The notes: a model not told the origin generated them from the sequence alone. Shown: positions 50,054 through 58,110, numbered from the stretch's first letter. The stretch is 64,000 nucleotides of DNA from G963720475 sp963720475 (GCA_963720475.1 OY970394.1:1178001-1242000); one strand, 5' to 3'. Translations and numbers: made by a program.

Positions 50054-50449
50054 ATGTCGCAGGAGAACGTCGAGGTCGTGCGTGCGGTAATCGATGGCTG
50101 GCTTCGCGGCGACTCAGCGGCACTCGATTTCATCGCGGACGATGCGGTCTATGTCGCCCCTCCGACCATGCTGGACGGGCGCACCTATCACGGCCACCGG
50201 GGCGTCCTGCAATGGGTCGTCGACTGGCGGGCGGCGTGGACTGACTATGAGCTTGAGGTCGAAAGGCTTGAGGACCTGGGTGATCAGGTGCTTACTATCG
50301 AGCGAAACCGAGCAACCGGGAAACGAAGCGGGGTGGGGGTCGATATGCAGACCTTCTCGGTTTGGACGTTGCGCGACGGCAAAGTCGTTCGCTGGCAGGG
50401 TTATGCGAGCGAGGAGGAAGCCCTCGAAGCCGTGGGGCTGTCGGAGTAA
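50054..50449 (+). CDS. NTF2/SnoaL-like protein (tandem copy 2)
   Basis: 131 residues beginning MSQENVEVVRAVIDGWLRGD. The domain shows LDFIADDAVYVAPPTMLDGR, TYHGHRGVLQWVVDWRAAWT, LEVERLEDLGDQVLTIERNR and TFSVWTLRDGKVVRWQGYAS, ending EALEAVGLSE. Overall similarity to the preceding gene is moderate in the protein but near-perfect over the promoter and first codons, consistent with an old duplication followed by divergence of the pocket. It is convergent with an acyl-CoA dehydrogenase gene. The leaderless-type -10 box is nine bases upstream. Confidence 0.82.
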   Translation: MSQENVEVVRAVIDGWLRGDSAALDFIADDAVYVAPPTMLDGRTYHGHRGVLQWVVDWRAAWTDYELEVERLEDLGDQVLTIERNRATGKRSGVGVDMQTFSVWTLRDGKVVRWQGYASEEEALEAVGLSE

Positions 50450-50458
50450 CGGAACGCC

Positions 50459-51649
50459 CTAGAGGCCGTACGAGCGGCCGATCACTTCGAGCATCACCTC
50501 GTCCGTGCCGGCGCCGATGCGGTTCAGCCGCAGGTCGCGCCAGACGCGCTCGACCCCGTACTCCTTCATGTAGCCGGCGCCGCCGTGGATCTGGATGCAC
50601 TCGTCGGCGACCTCGACGGCGATCCGCGACGCGTACAGCTTCGCGATCGAGATCTCGCGCACCGGGTACTCACCGTTCTGGACGCGCCAGGCGGTCGTGT
50701 AGACCATCTGGCGCGCGGTCTCGATCTTCGTCGCCATCTCGGCGAACTTGTGGCGGATGACCTGGAACTTGCCGATCGAGCGGCCGAACGCGGTGCGCTC
50801 CTGCGCGTACTGGAGCGTGCGGTCGAAGCACCCCTGGGCGCCCGCCACGGACCCGGCGGCGCCGATCAGGCGCTCTCCCTGGAGCTCCCACATGATGTGG
50901 TAGAAGCCCTTGCCGACCTCGCCGAGGACGGCGTCCTCGGGCACGCGAACGTCCTGGAAGGCGAGCAGCGCCGTGTCGGAGGCGTGCATCCCGAGCTTCT
51001 CGAGCTTCTTCTCGCGGACGACGCCGGGTGAGTCCATGTCGACGAGGAACAGCGTGAAGCCGTCGTAGCCGGCGTCGGGGTCGGTCTTCGTCACGAGCAC
51101 GATGAAGTCGGCGCGGTGGCCGTTCGTGATGTAGGTCTTCGACCCGTTGATCACGTACTCGTCGCCGTCGCGAACCGCGCGCGTCTTGATCCCCGCGACG
51201 TCTGAGCCGGCGTCCGGCTCGGTGATGCCCAGGCAGGAGATCTTCTCGCCCTTGATCGCGGGGACGAGGTACTCCTGCTTCTGCTCCTCGGTCCCGAACA
51301 GGTGGACCGGGGGAGTGGCCATGTCGGTGTGGACGGCGATGCCCATGTTCAGCCCGCCCGAGTGCGACTTGCACATCTCCTCCGCGAGGACGATGTTGCA
51401 GAAGTAGTCGCCGCCCTGCCCGCCGTACTCCTCCGGGTATGAGAGGCCGAGGAAGCCGAGCTCGCCCATGCGCGGAAAGACCCAGTTCTCGAAGGTCTCC
51501 TCCTCCCATTTGGCGGCGTGCGGCTGGAGCTCCTTGACGACGAACGCGCCGATCGACTCGCGCAGCCGGTCGTGCTCCTCGGTGAAGATGAAGTGCTTGC
51601 GGCTGGCGGCGTGGTCGGGCTTGAGCACGCTCTCGGCGGTGGCGGCCAT
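50459..51649 (-). CDS. acyl-CoA dehydrogenase under a putative MerR operator
   Basis: 396 residues, FAD-dependent acyl-CoA dehydrogenase. Motifs: EEYGGQGGDYFCNIVLAEEM, CLGITEPDAGSDVAGIKTRA, LFLVDMDSPGVVREKKLEKL, RSIGKFQVIRHKFAEMATKI, and the tail IHGGAGYMKEYGVERVWRDL with GAGTDEVMLEVIGRSYGL. It resembles the other copy (46480) but has a longer N-terminus (PDHAASRKHFIFTEEHDRLR). ATG 51649 follows GAGGAGA. Upstream lies GTAGGAAG-N5-CTTCCTAC with TACGCT spaced eight bases after it, an arrangement that recurs before the BKACE operon at 58180, suggesting both are regulated together. Confidence 0.94.
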   Translation of the reverse strand: MAATAESVLKPDHAASRKHFIFTEEHDRLRESIGAFVVKELQPHAAKWEEETFENWVFPRMGELGFLGLSYPEEYGGQGGDYFCNIVLAEEMCKSHSGGLNMGIAVHTDMATPPVHLFGTEEQKQEYLVPAIKGEKISCLGITEPDAGSDVAGIKTRAVRDGDEYVINGSKTYITNGHRADFIVLVTKTDPDAGYDGFTLFLVDMDSPGVVREKKLEKLGMHASDTALLAFQDVRVPEDAVLGEVGKGFYHIMWELQGERLIGAAGSVAGAQGCFDRTLQYAQERTAFGRSIGKFQVIRHKFAEMATKIETARQMVYTTAWRVQNGEYPVREISIAKLYASRIAVEVADECIQIHGGAGYMKEYGVERVWRDLRLNRIGAGTDEVMLEVIGRSYGL

Positions 51650-51683
51650 CGGTCTCCTCGGGCTAGGACGGCGGGACGCTCGG

Positions 51684-51718
51684 AGCGTAGCGGAAAAGTA
51701 GGAAGTAGCGCTTCCTAC
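51684..51718 (-). promoter_or_regulatory. MerR-type inverted repeat and -10 box before acyl-CoA dehydrogenase
   Basis: GTAGGAAG (51698-51705) and CTTCCTAC (51711-51718) form a perfect 8-base inverted repeat with a 5-base spacer. On the minus strand it is followed after 8 bases (51690-51697) by TACGCT (51684-51689), a -10 box for the acyl-CoA dehydrogenase gene. Placement between -35 and -10 is typical for MerR operators. A related element (58111-58146) precedes the operon that encodes a MerR protein. Confidence 0.65.
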
Positions 51719-51725
51719 TTTCCAC

Positions 51726-52265
51726 TCAGTGTTTCCACTTCACCGAGCAGCCGCGGGGCTCGGTCTCGGCCTCGGAGACGGCCTCGCCCGCTAGCACGGA
51801 GTCGAGCGCGGAGCGCAGCCACACGGCGTTCTGCGACTCGTCCTTGTGGTCCGCGTCGGGTGCGCCTGTGTACACGAGGCGATGGTCCGCGTCGAGCACG
51901 AACACGTGCGGCGTCGTCTCGGAGCCGAGCGCCCGCGCGACCGCCTGGTCCTCGTCGTGGAGGTAGGGGATCGGCCAGCCCTGGTCGCTGACGAACTGCA
52001 CCATCCGGTCGAAGCCGTCGGCCGGGTGGGTCTCGGCGTTGTTCGAGTTGATCTGGAGGAAGCGCACGCCGCGCGGCGCGTACTCCTCCGCGACTGCCCG
52101 CAGGCGCGGGTTCCACGCGATCACGTACGGGCAGTGGTTGCAGGTCTGGATCAGAACGGTGGCCGGGGGAGGGGCGCCATCGGTCGCCGGCACGGCGTGC
52201 GTCGAGCCGCCCGTGTCGGGCAGCTCGAACAACGGGACCTGCTCGCCGATAGCGAAGCCGCTCAC
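51726..52265 (-). CDS. thioredoxin-fold peroxiredoxin/TlpA-like protein
   Basis: 179 residues with a redoxin domain. It lacks a signal peptide: SGFAIGEQVPLFELPDTGGS begins a typical AhpC/TSA lead, TVLIQTCNHCPYVIAWNPRL carries CxxC (CNHC) at about residues 42-45, and VRFLQINSNNAETHP and GSETTPHVFVLDADHRLVYT (cis-proline in TTPH) complete the fold. Such CNHCPYV proteins are cytoplasmic thiol reductases or peroxidases of uncertain partner. GTG 52265 has no ribosome-binding site; AATCAG six bases upstream is a weak -10 match. It is upstream of the acyl-CoA dehydrogenase operator and ends 8 bases from it. Confidence 0.85.
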   Translation of the reverse strand: MSGFAIGEQVPLFELPDTGGSTHAVPATDGAPPPATVLIQTCNHCPYVIAWNPRLRAVAEEYAPRGVRFLQINSNNAETHPADGFDRMVQFVSDQGWPIPYLHDEDQAVARALGSETTPHVFVLDADHRLVYTGAPDADHKDESQNAVWLRSALDSVLAGEAVSEAETEPRGCSVKWKH

Positions 52266-52310
52266 CGCGCTGATTCTGCCAATCCGCGGTGAGCGGCCAT
52301 CGCCCGGCTG

Positions 52311-52499
52311 TCAGCCGGTACCGGTCTCCCCGGGCGCGTCGGAGTGCTCGTCGCTGGAACCGAGCGGGGTGTCGCCTTCGCCGCTCGCCTCCTCCGGGAC
52401 CTCTTCCGAGATCTCCGACCCGGTCTCGCCTTCGGCGGACTCGGGCTGGCCCTCGGTCTCCTCGTGCTCGTCCTGCTGGGTTTCCTCGTTGTCGATCAT
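52311..52499 (-). CDS. very acidic 62-residue protein
   Basis: MIDNEETQQDEHEETEGQPE at its start, then repeated E/S/G-rich sequence to the end. About a third of the residues are glutamate and none are hydrophobic cores, so it should be disordered. The frame is complete and isolated on its strand between the redoxin and dipeptidase genes, without another plausible gene there. No ribosome-binding site is seen; TAGCGC lies six bases upstream. It could be a real small acidic protein or a chance open frame in GC-rich DNA; I give it moderate weight. Confidence 0.4.
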   Translation of the reverse strand: MIDNEETQQDEHEETEGQPESAEGETGSEISEEVPEEASGEGDTPLGSSDEHSDAPGETGTG

Positions 52500-52538
52500 G
52501 GCTTCGCGCTACCCGGCCACAGCGGGGGCAAACTTGGC

Positions 52539-53204
52539 TCAGCAGCCGAGCGGCACGTCGATGCGGCGCGGGCCGAGCGGGTGGAAGTCGTAGTGCCACC
52601 ACTCGCGCGCGTAGTTCTGGAAGCCCTCGCGCTCGAGCGCGCGCTTCAGCCGCAGGCGGTTCTCGAGCGCCTTGCCCTTCGCGTTGACCGTCACCGAGCT
52701 GTCGTCGAGGTCGTCGATGCCGGCGCCCATGTTCACCTCCTTGCCGGTGGCGGTCGCGAACATGCTCACGTCCACGGCGCTGCCGAGGTTGTGGTTCGAG
52801 CGGCGCGCAATCTTCGTCCCGACGAGGTCTCCGCGGCCGCTTTCGATCGCCCACTCGACGAGCGCGTTCGTCGCGCGCACCGGGCGGTACGCGTCGTAGA
52901 CCTTGAGGCCGTAGCCCTTCTTCCGCAGCGCGTAGTGAGCCCGCGCGAACGCCTTGGCCGCGTTGGAGCGCATCAGCGCCCACGGCTTGCAGTAGCCAGG
53001 CAGGCGCTTCCCGGTCATGTTGTCGTCGGTCGCGTAGCCGATGCTCAGCTGGATCGAGGGCGCGTGCTTGCGCAGCGGAACGAGGCCGGCGCGCGTCAGC
53101 GCGGGGGAGGTGCCGGGATCGGCCGGATCGGGCGTTTGCGCACCCGCGCTCGCTGCGAGCGCGCCGGCCACCAGTGCGGCGGCCACGGCCGCGACCCTCA
53201 ACAC
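52539..53204 (-). CDS. D-alanyl-D-alanine dipeptidase-like (VanX/DdpX) secreted peptidase
   Basis: 221 residues. A signal peptide (residues 1-21, VAAVAAALVAGALAASAGA) leads a VanX-like M15D domain: LKVYDAYRPVRATNALVEWA (YDAYRP), SNHNLGSAVDVSMFA (SxHxxGxAxD with zinc ligands His and Asp) and FQNYAREWWHYDFHPLG (ExxWH with the third histidine and catalytic glutamate). It cleaves D-Ala-D-Ala or related peptides and would act in the envelope. It overlaps the end of the serine-hydrolase gene by 7 bases on the same strand. The pair suggests cell-wall recycling. No vancomycin-resistance genes are nearby. Confidence 0.88.
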   Translation of the reverse strand: MLRVAAVAAALVAGALAASAGAQTPDPADPGTSPALTRAGLVPLRKHAPSIQLSIGYATDDNMTGKRLPGYCKPWALMRSNAAKAFARAHYALRKKGYGLKVYDAYRPVRATNALVEWAIESGRGDLVGTKIARRSNHNLGSAVDVSMFATATGKEVNMGAGIDDLDDSSVTVNAKGKALENRLRLKRALEREGFQNYAREWWHYDFHPLGPRRIDVPLGC

Positions 53205-53995
53205 GGATGCAGGCTGACGCTCGCCGGCCGGTTGCGGTCGAGCAGCCGCCGGGTAACGCCCCGGATTGTCTCCACCCCGTAAGGGAACGACGGATTGCCG
53301 TCGGTCAGCACCGCGATCGCGATCTTACGGTCGTCGTCCTCGAGCAGCGCTGCCTCGTGAGCGAGCTTTCCGCGCCGCGTGTCGCGGCAGCCGATCTTGA
53401 AATAGACCCGCCAGCTCGGCCGCGCGATCTCGGGGATGCCCCAGCTCTGGTAGCCGGTCACGTTCTCGAGCACGTAGCGCGCGTACGAGTGAAACCGCTG
53501 CGGCGTGAGCTCGTCGAGCTTGGAGAAGAAGCGGACCTGGTCCGCCGCGGTGATCTGCGCGCGCGCCCAGGTCGTCTCGACAGAGAAGTTCGTCATGCCG
53601 GCGGCACGAGCGAGGCGGCGCAGTCCGTCGGCACCGATGCGGTGATAGATGGTCGTGGCGGCCGAATTGGACGAGACGACGATCATCGGACCGAGGATGG
53701 CCTTGTCGGTGGCGGTGAGCGGCCGCTTTGCGGCGTCGAGCTTCCGTAGGTAGGCCACGAGCTCCATCGCCTTCACGACCGAGGCGGTGACGTACTGCCG
53801 ATCCACCTTGCGGCCGAGAATCTTTCCGTCGGTGCCAAGCACGGCGAACGAGACCACGCCCGCGCGCGCTTCCGCGTAGTGGACCGCGCGCTTGACGTTC
53901 GCCGGCGGTGGGTAGGGCTCCGGCGTCGCGGCGCTCGCGGGTCCCGCCGCCGAAACGGTTGCGAGCACTGCCGCGACTACCACCCGCGCCCTCAT
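53198..53995 (-). CDS. secreted serine hydrolase of the beta-lactamase/transpeptidase-like fold
   Basis: 265 residues from ATG 53995 with CATACT six bases upstream. A signal peptide covers residues 1-22. The catalytic SxxK is in YVTASVVKAMELVAYL (Ser-Val-Val-Lys), the second motif SNSAAT resembles the SxN/SDN element, and FKIGCRDTRRGKLAHEAAL holds K-x-G in the position of KTG. The domain is smaller than most PBPs, like class A beta-lactamase-type hydrolases in actinobacteria; activity on beta-lactams or on peptidoglycan cannot be told apart. It precedes and slightly overlaps the D-Ala-D-Ala dipeptidase-like gene. Confidence 0.85.
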   Translation of the reverse strand: MRARVVVAAVLATVSAAGPASAATPEPYPPPANVKRAVHYAEARAGVVSFAVLGTDGKILGRKVDRQYVTASVVKAMELVAYLRKLDAAKRPLTATDKAILGPMIVVSSNSAATTIYHRIGADGLRRLARAAGMTNFSVETTWARAQITAADQVRFFSKLDELTPQRFHSYARYVLENVTGYQSWGIPEIARPSWRVYFKIGCRDTRRGKLAHEAALLEDDDRKIAIAVLTDGNPSFPYGVETIRGVTRRLLDRNRPASVSLHPC

Positions 53996-54053
53996 TGGGC
54001 CAGTATGCCTGCGACGAGGGCGGCGTGGCCACGCCGCGCTATACGCTGCCGCC

Positions 54054-54839
54054 GTGGCCTACGAGACGCTCCGCTACGAGGTCGCCGACAGCGGCGTGGC
54101 GACGATCACGCTCGACCAGCCCGACACGCGCAACGCGCTGTCGGCCGAGCTACTCGCCGAGCTGACCGACGCGTTCGACTCGGCGCGCGCCGACGATGCC
54201 GTCCGTTGCGTGGTGCTCACCTCGTCGCACGACAAGGTCTTCTCGAGCGGCGCGAACCTCGGCGGCTTCTCGGCCGACGTGCCACTCGTGCACAAGCACT
54301 TCGGCAGCGAGCGCTTCGTCAGCCTGTTCAAGCTGATCGGCGGGCTCGGTAAGCCGACGATCTGCGCGGCCAACGGGCACGTGCTCGCCGGCTCCCTCGG
54401 CATCGCCCTCGCGTGCGACCTGATCATCGCCACGGAGGAGGCGGGATTCGGCACGCCCGAGATCAACGTCGGCGCGTTCCCGTTCATGATCATGGCGCTG
54501 ATCTACCGCAACGTTCCCCGCAAGAAGACGAACGAGCTGCTGCTACTCGGTGAGCGGCTGACCGCGGAGGAAGCGCGCGAGGCGGGGATCGTCAACAAGG
54601 TCGTGCCGGCCGAGGAGTTCGACGCCGCGGTCGAGGAGTGGGCGCTCAAGCTGGCGTCGAAGTCGCCGGTGATCATGCGCCTCGGCAAGGAGGCGATGTT
54701 CCGCCAGCAGGACATGGCTTTCGCCGATGCGCTCGAGTACCTCCAGGCGCAGCTCTCGCTCGCGCTCTCGACCGAAGACATCGTCGAGGGCGTCACCGCA
54801 TTCTTCGAAAAGCGTGAGCCCGAATGGAAGGGGCGGTGA
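54054..54839 (+). CDS. enoyl-CoA hydratase/isomerase family protein
   Basis: 261 residues of the crotonase fold: DNALSAELLAELTDAF-like segment TRNALSAELLAELTDAFDSA, DKVFSSGANLGGFSADV (first oxyanion), AANGHVLAGSLGIALACDLI (second), and EINVGAFPFMIMALIYRNVP, where one catalytic glutamate stands. It ends FFEKREPEWKGR like the other crotonase at 33138. GTG 54054 has TATACG eight bases upstream and no ribosome-binding site. It leads a plus-strand run: degenerate ureohydrolase, LLM oxidoreductase, carboxyltransferase. Confidence 0.9.
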   Translation: MAYETLRYEVADSGVATITLDQPDTRNALSAELLAELTDAFDSARADDAVRCVVLTSSHDKVFSSGANLGGFSADVPLVHKHFGSERFVSLFKLIGGLGKPTICAANGHVLAGSLGIALACDLIIATEEAGFGTPEINVGAFPFMIMALIYRNVPRKKTNELLLLGERLTAEEAREAGIVNKVVPAEEFDAAVEEWALKLASKSPVIMRLGKEAMFRQQDMAFADALEYLQAQLSLALSTEDIVEGVTAFFEKREPEWKGR

Positions 54840-55660
54840 GCGAAATGACCGCGGCTCCGACGGCGCTCGTCACGCTCCTGTGCCGGACGGCGGCGGACGT
54901 CCCGGGGAGCGTGGTCGGTGTCGAGGAGCTCGCTGCGCTCGCCGGCAAACGGCTCGGCACCGAACCGAGGGCGATCGGGTCGCCGGCGGCCGTGCCGGAG
55001 GGAACGGGCTACGAGGAGGACCTCGCGGCCTCGCGCGGCTGCCTGCTCGAGGCCGGTGGACAGGTCGAGGACGCGCTCGGCAGTGGGCGTGCGCCCTTGC
55101 TGCTCGCCGGTGACGCGGCGATCGCGCTCACCACGCTGCCCTCGCTCGCGCGCGACCGCTCCGACGCCAAGGTGCTCTACCTCTGCGCGGGCAGTTCATA
55201 CGCGAGCCCCGGGGTCGACCCCGGGGCCGGCCTCGCCGCGATGGCGCTCGCGGGGGCGTGTGGAGAGTGGGATCCCGGGCTCGGCGCCACCCCGATCGAT
55301 GCCGCAAACGTCGTCCTCTGCGGGGTCGGCCAGCTCCCGGACACCGAGCGCGAGTCGCTCGAGCGGAGCGCGGTCACCGTGATCGGCGCGAGCCTCGAGA
55401 CGCTCGTCTTCACCCAGAACGCGCTTGACGGGGCGCCTTGCTTCGTCCATCTCGACCTCTCTGTGCTCGACGCGATCGTGCCCGACAAGCTCTACGACCT
55501 GCTCGAGGCGGTCGCCGGTGACTGCGACGTCATCGGCGCCGAGATCACCGGCTTCGCCGCGCCCGACGACCCGGAGGAGCGACAGTCCGCCGCCGCGGCC
55601 GCCCTCGAAGCCGCCGAGCCGGTGCTCGAGGCGCTCACGCGCGCGCGCGCGAAGATCTGA
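54836..55660 (+). CDS. degenerate arginase/ureohydrolase-family protein
   Basis: 274 residues from GTG 54836, overlapping the hydratase stop (GTGA). The alignment by eye with arginase/agmatinase is clear: APLLLAGDAAIALTTLPSLA replaces GGDHS, VLYLCAGSSYASPGVDPG replaces the DAHxD metal site, and CFVHLDLSVLDAIVPDKLYD replaces SxDxDxxDP. The manganese ligands (His in GGDHS, Asp-Ala-His-x-Asp, Asp-x-Asp) are nearly all lost, so the protein should not be an active ureohydrolase. It may be a scaffold or binding protein. The neighbours are an enoyl-CoA hydratase and an LLM oxidoreductase; the role is unknown. Confidence 0.75.
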   Translation: MSEMTAAPTALVTLLCRTAADVPGSVVGVEELAALAGKRLGTEPRAIGSPAAVPEGTGYEEDLAASRGCLLEAGGQVEDALGSGRAPLLLAGDAAIALTTLPSLARDRSDAKVLYLCAGSSYASPGVDPGAGLAAMALAGACGEWDPGLGATPIDAANVVLCGVGQLPDTERESLERSAVTVIGASLETLVFTQNALDGAPCFVHLDLSVLDAIVPDKLYDLLEAVAGDCDVIGAEITGFAAPDDPEERQSAAAAALEAAEPVLEALTRARAKI

Positions 55661-55673
55661 GAGGGCGGGCGAG

Positions 55674-56522
55674 ATGGACTTCGGGCTCGCGATGTTTCCG
55701 ACGACGGACACGCGCACGCCCGCGGAGTTCGCCCGCGAGGCCGAAGAGCGTGGGTTCGAGTCGGTCTTCTTCCCCGAGCACTCGCACATCCCGGCGAGCC
55801 GCGAAACGCCGTACCCGATGGGCGGCGACCTTCCGATGGAGTACGCCGAGACGCTCGACCCGTTCGCGTGCTGCGTTTCCGCCGCCGCGGCCACCGAGCG
55901 GCTGCGGGTGGGCACCGGGCTGTGCGTCGTCGTGCAGCGCGACCCGATCCACACCGCGAAGTCCGTCGCGACGGTCGACCAGCTTTCAGGTGGCCGCTTC
56001 CTTTTCGGGGTCGGTGCGGGCTGGAACGAGGACGAGATGCGAAACCACGGCACCGATCCCGCGCGGCGGTTCAAGCGCATGCGCGAGTCGGTCGAGGCGA
56101 TGCAGGCGATCTGGACCGAGGATGAGGCCTCCTACGACGGGGAGCTCGTCAGCTTCGAGCGGATCTGGTGCTGGCCGAAGCCGGTCCAGAAGCCGTACCC
56201 GCCGGTGCTGATCGGCGGCAACTCGAAGGGAGTGCCCGACCGCGTCGTCCGCTACGGCGACGAGTGGATCCCGAACCGGATCGGCGACGACGACAAGATC
56301 ATCGCCCGAATCGAGAAGCTCGTCGCGCGCAGCGACGAAGCGGGCCGACAGCTGAGCGTGACGCTCCAGATCGCGCCGCGCGAGCCCGAGCTGATCGAGC
56401 GCTACGAGAAGGCCGGCGTCGGCCGCTGCGTGTACTACCTCCCCCACGGCGACGAGGACAAGGTCGAGCGCGCGCTCGAGCGCTTCACGGCCGCGGTCAA
56501 CGACTACGCGGGCGTAAGCTAG
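55674..56522 (+). CDS. LLM-class (F420-type) oxidoreductase
   Basis: 282 residues with the luciferase-like monooxygenase TIM-barrel signature: MDFGLAMFPTTDTRTPAEFA, ESVFFPEHSHIP, RLRVGTGLCVVVQRDPIHTA, DQLSGGRFLFGVGAGWNEDE (very typical for actinobacterial F420-dependent members), WCWPKPVQKPYPPVLIGGNS and RVVRYGDEWIPN. It would transfer hydride from F420H2 or FMNH2. Start ATG 55674 is 14 bases after the ureohydrolase-like stop, with GGGCGAG upstream. The carboxyltransferase gene follows after 5 bases. Confidence 0.92.
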   Translation: MDFGLAMFPTTDTRTPAEFAREAEERGFESVFFPEHSHIPASRETPYPMGGDLPMEYAETLDPFACCVSAAAATERLRVGTGLCVVVQRDPIHTAKSVATVDQLSGGRFLFGVGAGWNEDEMRNHGTDPARRFKRMRESVEAMQAIWTEDEASYDGELVSFERIWCWPKPVQKPYPPVLIGGNSKGVPDRVVRYGDEWIPNRIGDDDKIIARIEKLVARSDEAGRQLSVTLQIAPREPELIERYEKAGVGRCVYYLPHGDEDKVERALERFTAAVNDYAGVS

Positions 56523-56527
56523 GCGCC

Positions 56528-58108
56528 GTGGCCACCGAAGCCGAGGCACCACCCACGTCCCTGCTGCGCCCGCTCGTCGAGGAGCTGCACGAGCGGCGCG
56601 AGACGGCGAAGCTCGGCGGCGGCGAGGAGAAAATCGCCCGCCAGCACGAGCGGGACAAGCTGACCGCGCGCGAACGGCTGGCACTGCTGATCGATGAGGG
56701 CACCTTCACGGAGATGGGCATCCACGCGCGGCCGCACTTCTCGGCGCGTTCGATGGACGGCAAGGAGGCGCCGGCCGACGGCGTCATCACCGGCTACGGC
56801 CACATCAACGGGCGGATGGTCGCCGTCTGCGCGTACGACTTCACGGTGATGGCGGGCTCGATGGGGATGACCGGAGAGCTCAAGGTCGGTCGCCTGCGCG
56901 AGCTCGCGCTCACCAAGCGGATCCCTTTCATCTGGCTGCTCGACTCCGCCGGTGCCCGGATCCAGGAGGCCGTCGGGTCGCTGTTCGCGGGCTCCGGTCA
57001 CCTCTTCCGCGAGGAAGTGATCATGAGCGGCGTCATCCCGCAGATCGCCGCGCTGATGGGACCGTGCGCGGCGGGCACCGCCTACATCCCCGGTCTCGCC
57101 GACTTCGTCCCGATGGTCAAGGGCCGCGGCTCGATGGCGCTCGCCGGCCCGCACCTCGTCCGCGCCGCCGTGGGGGAGGACGTCACGCAGGAGGAGCTCG
57201 GCGGCTCGCGCGTCCACTGCCGCAAGTCGGGCGTCGGCGACCTCGAGGTGAAGTCGGACGAGGAGTGCATCGAGGCGATCAAGGGCTACCTCTCCTATAT
57301 GCCGCAGAACTGCGAGGCGAAGCCGCCCGTGCTGCCCGCGTCCGACCCGATCGACCGCGCCGACGACGAGTTGCTCGACGTGCTGCCGGAGTCGAACCGC
57401 AAGCCCTACGACATGTACGAGGTGATCGAGAGGATCGTCGACGACGGCGAGTACTTTGATCTCAAGCCCCAGTGGGCGAAGACGATCATCACCTGCTTCG
57501 CGCGCTTCGGCGGAAGGCCCTGCGGGATCGTCGCCAGCCAGCCGAAGCACCTCGGCGGGATCCTCGACAACGACTCCGCCGACAAGTCGGCGCGCTTCGT
57601 CAACCTCTGCAACGCGTACGGCATACCGCTCCTTTTCCTGATGGACGTGCCGGGCTTCATGGTCGGGACGAAGGTCGAGGAGGCGGGGATCATCCGCCAC
57701 GGCGCAAAGATGCTCCACGCGATCGCGAACGCGACCGTGCCGAAGATCACCGTCATCACGCGCAAGGCCTACGGCGCCGGCTACTACGTGATGAACGGCC
57801 GCGCGTACGAGCCCGACCTGATCGTCGCCTGGCCGTCAGCGGAGATCAGCGTGATGGGTGCCGAGGGAGCCGTCGAGATCATCTTCCGCAAGCAGGTCGA
57901 GGCGGCCGACGATCCGGACGCCAAGAAGGCCGAGCTGATCGCCGAGTTCCGCAAGATCATCGACGTCTACATCGCCGCCGGCAACGACATGATCGACGAC
58001 GTGATCGACCCGCGCGAGACCCGCGCCGTCATCTGCCGCGCGCTCGAGATGGCAGAAGGCAAGAAGATCGAGCGGCCGTGGAAACGCCACGGCGTGGTGC
58101 CGGTCTAG
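56528..58108 (+). CDS. acyl-CoA carboxylase, carboxyltransferase (beta) subunit
   Basis: 526 residues of the propionyl/acetyl/methylcrotonyl-CoA carboxylase beta family. It carries the acyl-CoA carboxyltransferase halves: VITGYGHINGRMVAVCAYDF, LLDSAGARIQEAVGSLFAGS, GTAYIPGLADFVPMVKGRGS (first oxyanion), then GRPCGIVASQPKHLGGILDN, LMDVPGFMVGTKVEEAGIIR and GAGYYVMNGRAYEPD. It transfers carboxyl from biotin to an acyl-CoA. The biotin carboxylase alpha subunit is not in this window; a free-standing carrier (33967-34179) could supply biotin. GTG 56528 has TAAGCT seven bases upstream, so it may have its own leaderless promoter. Confidence 0.94.
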   Translation: MATEAEAPPTSLLRPLVEELHERRETAKLGGGEEKIARQHERDKLTARERLALLIDEGTFTEMGIHARPHFSARSMDGKEAPADGVITGYGHINGRMVAVCAYDFTVMAGSMGMTGELKVGRLRELALTKRIPFIWLLDSAGARIQEAVGSLFAGSGHLFREEVIMSGVIPQIAALMGPCAAGTAYIPGLADFVPMVKGRGSMALAGPHLVRAAVGEDVTQEELGGSRVHCRKSGVGDLEVKSDEECIEAIKGYLSYMPQNCEAKPPVLPASDPIDRADDELLDVLPESNRKPYDMYEVIERIVDDGEYFDLKPQWAKTIITCFARFGGRPCGIVASQPKHLGGILDNDSADKSARFVNLCNAYGIPLLFLMDVPGFMVGTKVEEAGIIRHGAKMLHAIANATVPKITVITRKAYGAGYYVMNGRAYEPDLIVAWPSAEISVMGAEGAVEIIFRKQVEAADDPDAKKAELIAEFRKIIDVYIAAGNDMIDDVIDPRETRAVICRALEMAEGKKIERPWKRHGVVPV

Positions 58109-58110
58109 CA

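Noticed and set aside
52539..53995. Vancomycin-resistance cluster from the VanX-like peptidase
   Set aside because: No VanA/VanH-type ligase or dehydrogenase and no two-component system are nearby; both genes have signal peptides and look like cell-wall recycling enzymes.
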